A stretch of 64,000 nt of DNA from Mugil cephalus (lineage: Eukaryota > Chordata > Actinopteri > Mugiliformes > Mugilidae). The stretch lies in assembly GCF_022458985.1 (NCBI RefSeq), contig NC_061771.1, positions 21,711,501 through 21,775,500 on the forward strand, in the 5' to 3' direction. Positions 1 through 13,300 of this stretch are shown one piece after another. Position 1 is the stretch's first letter. Every line of letters begins with the position of its first letter. A model generated the notes under the pieces. The model was not told the origin of the DNA. It ran no database searches and saw only the letters and a list, made by a program, of their open reading frames with translations. The translations under genes and the position numbers were made by a program.

Positions 1-849
1 TCTTCAGTTATTCTAAAATGTATAAACTTAACGTAGAAACAAATCTACGACGGCAAACTAAAACACAAGATACAGCTGATTATATACACATTCGCTTTTC
101 AAGTAAAAGTTCTGACGTGATGAAGGCACTGGATAAACATTTCTGATGATTTATCCTCTCAGGAATGTGAATGTCTGTATTAAATGAACTTTAAGCATTG
201 TTTTTTTTTTTTTTTTTTTTAAAGTTGCATCAATGAAAATCTAAACAGTGGAAGAAATTTGGGGAACCACAGTTGCGTACATCCTGCGGGGACCATGAAA
301 GTCAGCATAAAACATATGGAAAAAGTGGACATTATGACAGCTCCTCAAAAGTGAAGCCAAAGCAAGTAGAGCGCCCCCTGGTGTCTGGCTGCAGTATAGG
401 CCATAAGCTCCGCCTCCTCCATGTTGGTGGATGTGAATTTGGTTAAACTAAACTTACTCAAGTAGGAAAATTATTTTGTCAAGAATGCTGCCTGTCAGTT
501 TAGGTTGTTAATATAATGCTGGTGTATTTTTAAGCCTCCATATTTGTGGGACGTTTAGGTTTAGTTAGCTATTTGACACCATAAAAACAGAATGTGGCAT
601 TATGACAACTGACAGGTACTTGGACAGGCCATCGATAACATTGCTTCACTCTTGCAAGATGGCACCACCAATATCCCTGGGAAACTAGAATTGGTTTGAC
701 TCATAAACGTAAGCAGGGCTGTTTCAAGACCCCCACATATGTTCAAAAACCGCTGTTCTCATCCTCTGAGGAACTTCAATTTCTACACAAAATGTTATGG
801 CATGGGGCTAGGAATCGATCATTTTCCAATGGTTACCTCTCTGTTACAG
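1..849. other. Upstream intron or flank of rdh8; no exon seen
   Basis: I see no open frame resembling the missing first rdh8 exon. A T homopolymer lies at about 200-221. The 3' end (to 849) supplies the acceptor (ctgttacag) of the first visible exon, so most of this stretch is probably intron. Confidence 0.5.
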
Positions 850-2392
850 TAATAGCCACAATGCGTGATCTGAAACGCAAAGACAAGCTGGTGGAAGCTG
901 CCGGGGAAGCGTATGGGAAAACTCTCTCTCTGGCCGTACTGGACGTCTGCAACGATGAGTCCGTCAAACAGTGCATCAATGGCATCAAAGATCGTCACGT
1001 GGACGTCCTCAGTGAGTAAAGTCAAAACATCTCGTCATCAAACTGTCTAAAATCGATCCTAATTACACACTTTTTTTTCTTTTTTTCTGCACTTCGCTCC
1101 TCGTTCCAGTCAACAACGCAGGTATCGGCCTGGTGGGTCCCCTGGAGAGCATCCCCATTGAAGAGATGAAGAAGGTTTTTGAGACCAATTTCTTCGGGGT
1201 GATCCGCATGATCAAGGAGGTGATGCCTGATATGAAGAAAAGGAAAGGCGGACACATCATTGTGGTCAGCAGCGTGATGGGACTGCAAGGTGAGCAGGGA
1301 CGGAGGGACGGAGGTGTGGAAGCAGAGGGGGCGGAGTGGGGCGTTTAATGGCACAAGGAGAAATTAAAGGTTTTCCAGCTTCTTTCTGACGGATGAGTGG
1401 GTGGATGATGGACAAACGGCCGTGTGGATGGATGAAGGTGCTTTAAATACTAGCGTCTGTCTCCTCAAACAAGAAGTGGGCTTAGTAGTGTGCTGTGTTT
1501 TTTTTTCCAGGAGTGGTATTTAATGACGTATACGCAGCTTCCAAGTTTGCCATGGAGGGTTTTTGTGAGAGTCTGGCCGTTCAACTCTTGAAGTTTAACG
1601 TCACGTGAGTGTCACTAATGCCATGTCCTGTTTACCTCTGTCATTAAAGCCACAAACGAGTGACAAATTAAAGGATTATCTTACTTTAACTGAGATTAAC
1701 ATTAAAATGTCAAATGCTTTCAAAGTAATTAGTCCAGGATTCATGAATCCTGTCTCATAATCTGTGTCGTTTATCTTTTTTCATTACGTGTTTGTTTGTT
1801 TGCTGTGGAAATCTTCCCTTTAACCTTGTGTTTGAGTGTCAGTTTTATCATATTCCCTCTTCTCTCTCTTCAGACTGTCGATGATTGAGCCGGGCCCAGT
1901 GCACACAGAATTTGAAGCAAAGATGATTCAGGATGTGAAAAAGAAGGAGTACCCTGGAGCCGATCCTGACACGGTGCATTACTTCAAGAATGTCTACCTT
2001 CCTTCTTCTGTTGACATCTTTGAGGCGCTGGGACAAACGCCTGATGACATTGCCAGAGTGAGTTGACAGGTGGCGTGTGTCTGATCTCTCTGGCTGCATC
2101 ATTGATTAATCCTCTAATCCTGCCAATTGTGTGTCTTATCATCTTCATCTTCCCGGTTCCTCAGTGCACCAAGAAAGTGATTGAGGCGAGCAGCCCGCGT
2201 TTCCGTAACCTGACCAACCCGCTGTACACACCGATCGTGGCGCTGAAATACGCCGATGAAACCGGAGGCCTGTCCGTCCACGCCTTCTACCACATGCTTT
2301 TTAACCTGGGCTCTATAATGCACGTCAGCATGACCGCCATGAAGTACCTCACCTGTGGATGTCTGAGGAGCAGGACTATTTCACCTAACTAG
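850..2392 (+). CDS. rdh8: Retinol dehydrogenase 8-like short-chain dehydrogenase, 3' five exons (partial)
   Basis: Five exons join in frame at 850-1011, 1110-1289, 1511-1604, 1874-2057 and 2165-2392, all with GT-AG borders, ending in TAG. The first exon, with the start codon and the TGxxxGIG cofactor loop, is not visible and should lie left of the window. What is seen: the ATMRDL cofactor-specificity stretch, NNAG, the catalytic Tyr and Lys in VYAASKF, and the EPGPV segment of classical short-chain dehydrogenases. The phrases DVYAASKF and [12 protein letters not shown] and a cysteine-rich C-terminus (LTCGCL) fit the RDH8 family, which reduces all-trans-retinal to retinol in photoreceptor outer segments using NADPH. 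Fish carry rdh8 paralogues, so the exact one is uncertain. An HSD17B1-like enzyme is the closest alternative but fits the C-terminus less well. No break is seen in the five exons. Confidence 0.85.
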
Positions 2393-4049
2393 AAACTAGA
2401 AATGTTTTGTGCATTTGGTGGGAACACAAACTCACAATAGAGCTCAGTTAAGATTACACAACACTGCCTGAAGTCATGTAGCTTGGTCACAACACTCAGA
2501 TCTCAGATCCTATCATCCATTATCTCATCTTACTCATCACTTTCCCTTTTGTACATATGGAGTATTTATTGTTACGATCAGTCTTCTCTGTGTTCTTGTG
2601 TATAACATCGTAGATTATTAATATATAGTCCAGCGTTCAAAGACTACAGGTGTATGTTAAGGTTTGTTATCCTACCCAGAGTGCCAAATGAGTAGGGTAT
2701 GCATGTATGAGGCAACAAAGTGAAGACTCGTGTCATTATTTGGTTTCCAGCATTGTCATTTCAGACAGTGTGAAATTCGATTTAGAAAAAAAAGGTAAGA
2801 AAGAATGTCTACACTTTGTTGATTTGGGGCCAGTGCATCTAAATATTTACATTTTCCAAATGCTGGTACTGTACTGGAACTATTTTGGCATGGAAAGTGT
2901 AATTTATGCCAACTGAAAATGTATGAGTGCTTAGAAAACTTTTCAGCAAACATGCAAAATACGATTATACATATTGTATAATACTACCATATTGATACAT
3001 GTACTGACAGTTGCTTTTATTTATTAAATTATCTGTAATTATCTGTAAATGCATCAAAACAAAAATAAATAAAAGAAAGTCGTGTGGATATTTTTGTAAG
3101 TTTATGCACCAAACTGTCTCATTAAAAGGAAAATTCAAATGATGAAACTTTAGCACTTACATAGAAAATAAATAATTTCTTATATGGAAGGTATTTAAGT
3201 TAGCGATGCAGGTTTTGTCTGTAAGATTTTCTTTGACTAACTCTTTCTATTTATGTCTCAGTTTTATTATGTGACTCAGTAGGCAGATAGCTAGCTAACA
3301 TTAAACACTGCTAACCTTATTCCAATGCACACAACACTGTCTTCATGGAAGCCATTGATTCACTGATTATATTCTAATTTAAGCTAAATGTGACTTTGTC
3401 TGTTTAAATATTAAGCTTTACAAAAAAATACAAAAAAAAAAAGACTTTTGGTTTCTCTGAATTCATTTGACACGTTTAATGGTTAATATCTACCTTAAAC
3501 ATTTGATAATCACATAGCTTTAAACATAAATGTCAAGTCAGTACGTTGTTATATGTTTTACACGTGGATGTATTATGAGTGAATGAATGAATGCTTTATT
3601 TCGAACATGTAACAAAAAAACAGGAAGAAGCCTCACGCTCATTTAATGCTACCCCTTCTCAATTTAACATCTACGTCCTGTGTGTTTGTTTTTCTCTTCT
3701 CCTTTTTGTCGTCTTCTTTTCCCCTTTTCACATGCTCATAAATATATAGATTTTGCATATTCCGCCCCCATCCACCCCCCACAAACAAATTATATACCCC
3801 CTCTTTTTTTTAAAAAAAAAAAAAAGGTTTTGAATGTTACCTACTGTACAAGTAGGTTCTTTATTGGTTTATTCAGAATTTGCGTACGTGATTTCATATT
3901 ATGGGGAAAGTATAAAGCAAAACGTTTACGTATTTCAGTGTGAACAGGAAGTTTTGTATTTACCTCTGCGCCGATCGAGTACTCTGGGTTTCCACTGCTC
4001 GTGTCTGTTCGCGTCGCGGGAAATTTGAACTAAATCGATACCCGCACGA
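2393..4049. other. rdh8 3' UTR and intergenic spacer with a LINE-type tail
   Basis: AT-rich, without a supportable gene. AATAAA-like signals near 3064 could end rdh8 transcripts. At about 3585-3830 a stretch reading GTTCGAAATAAAGCATTC on the minus strand, with a GAAT run at its end, resembles the 3' tail of a fish retroposon. It is followed by an A/T homopolymer block at about 3807-3826. The family assignment is from memory of similar tails. Confidence 0.4.
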
Positions 4050-4352
4050 TCGAACATCAAAATAAAGCTTCCTCGGCGGAGTCGAGGAGGCTTCGTGGGA
4101 AAAAAAAGAGTCATGTGTCATATTAAGAGGTGAGTTACACGCTCAACATGCACACCCGACTGTTAATATTTCCGTGTGTTTTCTGCTATAAAGGTTATGA
4201 GAGTAACTTTAAGTCGGAACTGTTAGCCCGCTAGCGCGTGTAGGCTAATGTTTGGAGTAAACACTGATAGAAACGTAACTAATGACTGTCAACCCTGCTA
4301 AGGCTACATGTAAACCTTGCACTGTGTGTCAGGAGTGTGTAGAGTGAGCAGG
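4050..4352 (+). promoter_or_regulatory. palb2 promoter-proximal region and 5' UTR
   Basis: CpGs are frequent here compared with the flanks. A splice donor (AAGAG|GTGAGT) at 4129/4130 and an acceptor (tgtgtcag|GAGTG) at 4332/4333 suggest a non-coding first exon ending at 4129 and a second exon carrying the ATG at 4353. The transcription start is not visible as a TATA box, so this is an inference from splice signals and base composition. Confidence 0.45.
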
Positions 4353-7300
4353 ATGGAGGTCGGTGTGGGAGATATTCTGCACTGTGAGGAGAAGCTGAGG
4401 AGCACACTACACTCCGACGATAAGGAGAAGGTAACTTTACATGTGTCAACACACCTCACCTAGATATAATGCTGCCCTGCACCTTTCTTAATTTAATTTG
4501 ACATCTGCTGATGTGTCTTTGCAGCTTCGCAGGAAGTTGGCACAGTTACAAAGGGAATATCTCAGGACAGCCCAGAGACTGCAGGTGACACACACACACT
4601 CTTGTCAATGAGCTTTGAAAAGTAAAATGTAGCTGTGTCTCAACCTCATGTTCATCTGACAACAGCGTGCTGAGCGTTTGGACGCAGTGCGGAAACATGT
4701 GAGGAAGAAGATCGCTCTGCAGACCCACCAGGACCAGAGAGGTCCAGAGGCCACATCTGTTCCCTGTGTGAACCCCCTGGATCCACTGACACTGAACACC
4801 AGCTCTGCAGAAACCTCAGGCTTAGCTCACACTGAAGGTCAGTCTGCAGTGATGCAACTCTTATGCCTACACAGAAATCAGACAACTTAATATTTGATCA
4901 CTGCAGTAGTGTTACAGCGTATACACTGATCAGGCATAACATTATGTAGGTCATCTTTGTGCCTCTGAAACAGTTTCAACTGACGGTAGAATGGACATGG
5001 GTCTTCTGAGGGTGTCCTGTGTGGCAACACAATGTTGTTAGTGTGGCCTTTTGCCTCTGTGGACAGCCACAACTCGTCATGCAGAGGGTGAGAGGGATTG
5101 TCCAGTATTGCACAGATTTTGTCCTTCACCCTCCTCTCAGCCAGTGTTTCCACACAGATCCCACAGATACTTGATCAGTTTGGGATCTAGTGAATCTGGA
5201 GGCCAAGTCAACAACTTGTGCTGTTCAGTATGTTTTTTTTTTAGTTGTTCCAAACCTGCTTTTGTGTGTTGTGTGCCTGTGTCAGGCTGTGTCGTTGCTA
5301 TGGGGTGGGGGTGTCTGGTCTGGTCTAGGTGGGTGGTGCATGTCTAAGTAACATCCACATGAATACCAGGTCTGAAAGTTTCCCAGCAGAACATTGAAGT
5401 GTCACAAGATGGTCGTTATTTTGTGGCTGATCGGTGCATGATTTGTCAGGATACACTGTTGTAACTGAGATGAGCAGGAAATGCTTTCCTGTGCAAATTA
5501 TAAATCACAAATTATCTGATGTTTTACCAGGTCCAGCTGATTCTGAACAACTCAGGAGGAGCCAAGTGGTCACATTTCAACTCCCGTCTGCTGCTGCTTC
5601 TTACCCACAAACCCCAGATCACAGCCTTCATGCAAACCAAGGTTACAGACCCAGTCCCACCCTGAGCCTCAGGTCACGGCGCAGCCGCCTACGCTGCGAA
5701 AGGAGGAGCGTTGAGGCTGAGAGAATAACAGACAACGATGAGAAAGGACCGGACCAGAGTGGGAGGGTGGACACCACTGGAGCAACAGAACAGGAGGAAG
5801 AGGAGGAGGAGGAGGAGGATGTGAAGTCAGAAGCAACAAACGTGAACAAATGTGTCGAGTTAGTTTCGGACACAGAGTCTGACTCTCCCTCTCTGCTGCT
5901 TTCACACTGGAGCGCACATGGATACTCTGACACAGGAGGTGTAAAGGGAAAGGAGATCCAACAGCAAGAACAAAGAGCAAAAGAAACGGAGTTGAGAGTT
6001 GCTGAAGAGAAAAAAGAGTCAACATCTGCATTAACCACTGAAGAAAGGGAACAAGATAAAAATGGTAGAGAGCTGAGTGAAATGAAAATATGTGAAGAGA
6101 ATAGTAATGAAGATGGCAATAAAGAAAATGCAGGAGAGAAAATAGAAAGTGGAAAAAATCAGGATGATAAAACAGATCTAAAAGAAGACGGGAGCGGGAA
6201 CGCGGGGGATGGAAAAGCCGGGAGCCTCCTGGACTCTTGTACATTAGTGGAAGGACTACTTTTCCCAGCGGAGTACTACGTTCGCACAACGAGGCGTATG
6301 ACACTTTCACAGAGCCAGCCTGACATGCAGGCCGTCATACTCTCCCAGCTGAGCTTAGGACGGCGCCGCAGGAGTCGGGGCCGCGGCCGAGGACGAGGAT
6401 CTGACAGGAACTCACACACCAGCCAAAGCTCAGATCAGCGCACAGAGACAGATTTCTCCTCTCCGACGTCTGCGGATCCTCTTGAAACACCGCACTGCCC
6501 CAGCTCCAGTGAGATTTCAGATCGCACCTCGTCTTGTCGGATGAACTCAGACACTTGCTTTTCTCCTGCGGTCACACCCGCTCGTCCAGCCAGAGGCAGG
6601 AGGAGGAAGAGAGGGAGGGGCAGAGGGAGGCCTCAGACACCACGACCCCCTCTGGGTCTAGACCCTCATCAGCTCGACCGTACGCCGACCTCACATCACC
6701 CCCAACACACCTGCACCCCGCTCTCTTCCTCCCACTCTCTACATGATGAACCTCCAGGTGAGAGAGCTCCAGCTGAGTCCATTGACGCCGCTGCTCTCCA
6801 TCTTTCTACTGAAGTTAACAGAGCACCGTCCAACTCGGCCTCTGGACACGTGGAGAAGGTGTTTCCCATCTTTCTGAAGAGCAACGACTGCAGCACCAGA
6901 TCCCCACAGACGAACAGAAGTAAGACTTGTGTATTAATGTATATTAGTGTGTGTCAAAGCTTTTGATACAGTGCAATGTTTGGATTTAGTAGGATAATGG
7001 CAGCCTGGTGTAGGCAGACTCGGTTCTTATCAGAATATGAGTCTGATAATGCGTCTTTCAGATTACATTATGGGGATAAAAATGTGGATCAGGTATTTTT
7101 AAATTCTGACAGTATCACAGTATTATTATTATTATTTTTTCATGCATAATCACGTATTCACAACATTAATTTACTGGTTGAGAGAGGAACTAATGCAGTA
7201 GATTGACTAAGGATGGACTATTTTACGAGATGATGAGTAAATATTGTAGAATAATCCCACACTAGTAGTAAAGCAGGTTTGCATGGCTTCGTGTTGGCAC

Positions 7301-10300
7301 TGACTACTGATGTGTTAATCTGGGAACATTTAGACAATTACTATTCATTTATTTTCACATATTTAAACTCACTATGTCTGTAATGTTAATAGCAGCGCAA
7401 CCAGCTACCGTAATAATTGTAGTCAGTGCGCAACATATTTGTTCTCATTCATAAAAAGCTAAAACTGGGGACACTTTCAGGGACAGCTATAGCCGGGGGG
7501 GACAGGTCATCCAGAACTGGGACCCAGAAATCTGGGACGTCTATGTCATCAATTACACCAGTATGCCGGTATATTAAAAAAAAATATCATAACAAAAAAA
7601 AATAAATAAATACTGGTATTCGGTGTGAACCAGAACCACTCAGCCCTAATCAGAGCTATGAAAAACTACATCAGTGTTACAGTCTGAGAAATGTGCGTCA
7701 CCTGCCAGGTCTTTGCCAGAGCACGATTAGATGCTAGTTGAGCTATTTCAGACCAACCGTCCAAGCTAAGATAATGGTATCATATATAATTTAATTCAAG
7801 TGAATGTCCTGGTTTCACTCTTAATAACTCTTTGCCTGGATTGTCATTGTCTTTGTGTAGCTTCTGGCTCATTGATCCCTCACACAACACTTTGCATCAG
7901 AGGCCACGAGCTATTAAAACCAAGTGAGAGTCGCTGTTGTGTTGACGGGTCGACTGAACTGAAACACGATCGCGTCAGTTCATGATAGGGCAAAGTGTTC
8001 GAGATGATTAAATGGTGTGTGATAAATATCTCATGAGGGTTTGTATGAGCTGGCGCCGCACAAACTAAAGCTGTAGTTCACTCTGCAGTGATGCTGGTCC
8101 AAGTCCAGTAAAAAGTGAAAAAAGGTTTAAAATACACTTTCTTTTTTTTATATAATGTCTCATTTTACTCTGAAATAAAAGCATAGACCAAATAAACAGA
8201 AGTAAAAAAAAATCAATATATAACCCAAAATATATTCTGAATTTAGGATGATTTAACATGTGAACACACTTTTGAGATTCTTTCTTTCTAAAATGAAAAC
8301 AAATATTTTTTGGGGAGTTCTTCCCAATTTTGCGGCAGAAGTTCCCAGAAACGTGTGGCACTTGTAGAGTGCTTTGCTTTCACTCAGTGTTGTCAGACGC
8401 ACCATAATTATTATGATGGTACAATAATATCACCCTGTGTACGATCAGTAACTACAAATAATCCCATAATGTATAATAATTTGACCCCTTTATTACTTCA
8501 TTACTTCATTACACAATCAGTGCTATTTATTAAACTACTTGTGATCTAGGTAACGTTCCTGAGCAACGTCAACTCAAGTACGTACGATGATTTTCCTTAA
8601 AATGAGATAATTTGTTATTTCCCATCTCGCAACACACCTTCACTCTTCTGTCCAGTTCATCATAAAAACCAGCTCTGTGGGGTTAAAGTCTAGAGACTGG
8701 TCCACTTCATGTTGTCAATCTTTCCATCTTGTTTTTATCCTGAGGTAGATCAAGTTTAACGTGGACTAAAGTTTCTGGTCATTATCTCGCTGACCAACTA
8801 TACCAGAGGATACTGGTGATGTTTTCAGCAAGATAAATGAAAATGTAGACAGTTTTCATCATAAAACTGCTGTGTGAGTGTTGTAATGGTGCGATGAACC
8901 GTGAGGTCACATTGATTCAGTCTCACATTGTATTTTCGTGTCCCTCAGGCTCATCCAGCTGGAGGTCTCTGCTCCTGCCGTCCTCCCCGCTGCCTCTGCT
9001 CCCCCTCCCCTCCCCGTCCCCTTCTGGCCTCCTGTCCAAGAGCAGCCTGATGAACTTGGACACCCACCAAGACTTTCATCTCCCCGACGACCAGTTCGCC
9101 TCCCTGAAGCTGCTCAAGCTCCGTCAGGCCGCCCTGGGTTCAGGAGTCGAGCATTTACTGTCGCCGTCTTACAACACGCGCAGCAGCATGAGGCGGTTTG
9201 AGTCTCTCTGCAGCAGCAGTGAAGCGGCGACGCCTGCTCCTCTCCCACTCAGCCTCACCCCCACAATCTCAAATTCACCGCGTCCTGTTGAAGAACGACA
9301 AGCTGGTTCAGAGCACACGCTTAGAGATCAATCACAGGGGCGGCCTTTAAGCGAAGAGCCGCCTGGAGAGAGTGAAAACCTCGAAGTGGAGACTCACTCC
9401 AGCTGTGACTGTGGAGCTCAGAGCAGCAGCTTCACAGACAAACCAGCAGGTGATTCTATCAGCGGACGCTCGGATAAAAATAAAACGAAACCGACTGCAC
9501 CTGAAACAGAGGATCAGAGAAACCTTCGAGGCGACGCTCTCATTAAGACTCTCGACTTTGATCGCCCTCTGCAGGTGATGCCGTGTAACGACGGCTCTGT
9601 TTTACCTGCGAAGGAGGAATCTCCTAAAAAATCCTCTCAGACCGAAGCTATTATTTCCCCCGATGCACCGATTGAAAATCAGACCGATTATTCACCGCAG
9701 CGCGCCCTCCGCTCTCAGCTGCTCAGATCTCCTGTGGTCACCCCTCGCCTTCCCTCGTGCACTCAGACCTCCAGCCCCGTGCTGCCCTCTCTGGGCCTCA
9801 CCCCCTACGCTGGCCCCCTGACCTCCTCCCCCTCCGCCCCTTCTCTCAACCTGCCTCCCCCTCACAGCCCATCGACGCAAGCTCTCTCTCCTCCCGCGCT
9901 CTCACCGTGTCCGTCCATCGCTTATCTCCCTCCTACCCCTCCTCCTCCTCCTCCTCCTCCTTCTCCTCCTTCGTCTGAGGCAACAGGTGATCACAGAGCT
10001 GAACCCTCCGGGTGTTACCTGCAGGGCTCAGGTGAGGAGGGGTTGGGCCTGAAAACACAGGAGAGGGGAGAGGAACCCACGATGAGGAGCACACACACGC
10101 TGAAGGTAAAACTTGTCGTGATTAACGTTGTCGGTCTTTTTGCTGGGTTTGAGGGAACCACCACCCTGTGTGTGTGTGTGTTTTTTTTCAGGCTGCGGCT
10201 GGGGGACGCCTGGTGGACGCCTGCTGTCTGCCCGGGTCCTCGGGGGGTTTGTGCGTGGCAGCAGCAGGAAAGTGGGCTGTGTGTCTCTGGAGTCAGACGC

Positions 10301-13300
10301 CAGCGTCCGACTGGAGCCTAACGCACACCTGGACCTTCAACGAGGCAGGTTTCACTCCCCGTACGCCGATCAGCCATAACATTAGGACCACCGACAGGAG
10401 AGCTGAATAACGTTGACCGTCCAGTGACAATATACGTGTATGCGTGTTGATGTTACTTAGATGAGGGAGGCACAAGGGAGAATATTAGGAAGACTTTTTA
10501 TTTTTTAATTTTTTTTAATTTAGAGTTTAGACTTCATTGTCTTCACAGCACTGTCTCCAAACAACAAAGTCCACTACAGTGCAGCACAGAACAAGACACA
10601 CATTTGAAAACAGTATTTAACATTCAGTCCAGTTCACTCGAGGCCGTTTGTTAATAGCAGCTCTTTTTCCTAAAGCCAGTCCTTCTGTAGCTCAGCGCTC
10701 TATGTCTCTGCCCTGAGGGGAGTGGGGTGAAGTGGATGTTTAGTGGGTGTTTAGTGGGTGTGTGATGCTCTGCTCTGTTGCGGTTGTGAAGCGTGTAATG
10801 AACATGTTGTTGAGATCTGTTGGATTTTGTGTGGGGAGATTATTCTGGAAGCTGTGGTGGTTGCACCTTTAACAGATAGAAGCAGCAGCAGCAGGTGGAA
10901 GAGAACAGGAGTTTGGATTGAATCATAGTTTTATACAGAAGCGGTTTTAAGTTTGCATATGGCCGACAGTCTTTGGTGGCTCCTCCACCTCTAGAAACGT
11001 GGTCATAATGTTATGTTGAAGTAGAGTTGAATCTAATCTGGACCAGTCAGATATAACAGTGAATCAGCGATGGACTCTTACTCTTAATGTGTGTGTTTGC
11101 AGCCAGTGATCAGTGTGTTTCCCGTCCCGGACGCTGCTGGCCTGATGTGTGTGGCTCTGGGTCAGCTGGAGATCAGAGAAGTGAGGCGAGTACAGTGTTG
11201 TTTATTTAAGTGTTGCCTCCAGAAACAAGCTCCCGGTGTTTGCACCCTTCAGTGATTCAGAAATCGAACCTGGATGTATTTACATGTTTTTGTTATTTTT
11301 GCACGCAGGATGCTGTCGTGCTCCAGCTTCGCGCAGACGCTTTTCCGCGAGGGGGTCGTCCAGGCCGTCGTGGGCGTTTCCAAGTCCAGAGTGGTGACCT
11401 CCTCCCACTCGGCCACGGGCTCCATCCTGCAGGCGTTCACGCTGTCAGACACCAGCAGGTGACACGTTGTATCTGTCGTCTCTCGTGTGTCCTGATACGG
11501 TTCACGGCCTCTCAGTGGTGTCTCACATCTCTCCTCTCCCTCTCAGCTCGCCGAGCTCTCAGGTCCTCGCGTCTCCTGACGTCTGCGTCGGGTCCCTCGC
11601 TCCGGTGGACAGACTTCCTGACGCTCTCATCGGCACAGACGAGGCTGGACACCTGTTCTTGTGGTCAGTGCCGAGGTCATCGGATCATTAGTCAGAAATA
11701 GTTTCACACTCAGAGCCATATATTAGAGAGTCTGACCAACTCAGATCATAGACGCCATGTTTGCTACATCAGAGAGAAGATTCTACAGTGTTACCCTATG
11801 GGGCGGATGTTGAAATATATGTGTTATTTCCACCATTAACGGACCTATAAATGTTATTACCAACGTCTGTCAATATGTAAAAGGACCTCACTTAAATATC
11901 CCAGCGTCTACATACTTTAAATATCTTAAATGAGCCTGTAAAATGTTTTGTAGCCCAATCACCTCATCAGTCATGGAGCTGTGTTTACCTTCTCCTCAGT
12001 CTCTGTGTCCATTAGTGTTGAAAGTTTGAAATTACTCACTACTTCACTATTATTACTAATAATTATAAATAGTCAGAAATAGTTAAAATCAAACTAGTCT
12101 TGCTGCTATTTAGTAGCACAATAGACATAATAACTTTTGTAGTAACCGAGGTAAAGTTACCTGTCAATTAAATTTGTCTATCTGCATGGACATAAACACA
12201 CATGAGTTTCACAGTAGATATGACGATAGCTGCTTTTAGCCTCTAGATAACTAGCTAGCATAAGGCTAACATAAGACTTGGTTAACTTCAAACTTCATTC
12301 ATTTGTAAAGCGGTGTTGGACGTTTTTGAGATCAAGGTTCACATTAATGATGGTATGACTTTATTTTTCCTGTCTTAACAAACGTCAAAGAGACAAATTG
12401 ATACTCACCTCATATAATAAGGAGAAATCATTTGACGTCCAGTTCTTCCTTTTAATCTTCTGCTCCCATAACTTTCTCTGTTTTTCGTTCACTGTGTTTT
12501 CTGTGTTTTCCTGATCCTGTGGCATATTTTAACTTTTAATCCAACTTCATTCTCTGTTATTGCCACTTCTCTATCTGTGAATATTGGTTAGATGTATCTA
12601 ACATGGCGCCCATGAAACACGTGACCAGCTCTGAACCAATCAGCATAAAGGGACAGCTCAGACAGTCTCTAATATACAGCTGTGTTCATACCTTGTTTCT
12701 GCTGCCCCCTCGTGACACAAATAATCTGCTGCATGTTTAAACGTACAGAACTAAAAGAGATAAATAATTATAATAATCTTAATAATGACTTGATCATCCG
12801 CCCTGCTGCTGTTTACTATCAACTTCTTTTCTTGTGTTTCTTACAGGAACTTAAACTCCGGACAGCTGCTGTGTAGAGTCCTCCTCGGAGACAATTTGTG
12901 TCACACAGCCTGTCTCAGAGGATACTCCTACTGCGTAAGTAACAAATCTGTAGCTGCACCACTCAGTAGAGCAGTGGTCTTCAATGTTTTTCAGGCCAAG
13001 GACCCCCAATCAGTGGGAAACCCCTACCTATTATTTGTGTTCTATATTAAACTCTGCTTAGTGCTATTTATAAATACACATCATTATTATCATTTTGCAT
13101 TCAATATTAAGCTATTCACATAATACACAGATTCAAATTTTTTTATTTCAAACATGTGCAACAGTAGGGTGGCCGTGCAACTGCAGTAAACAGAAACATA
13201 CCTGACACAATAGTAGTATACAGAGTTATAGTCATAAAGAAAATAAATACCTTAGGTCCTTTGGCTAATTGCAAGGAATCTGTCAGAGTTAGTGCGTAAT

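Noticed and set aside
5643-6310. Two long minus-strand frames (158 and 213 aa) inside palb2 exon 4
   Set aside because: They are Ser/Leu-rich shadows of the Glu- and Lys-rich palb2 frame and have no domain or splice support.
8065-8361. 98-aa minus-strand frame in palb2 intron 4
   Set aside because: Low-complexity, AT-driven frame without motif or splice context.
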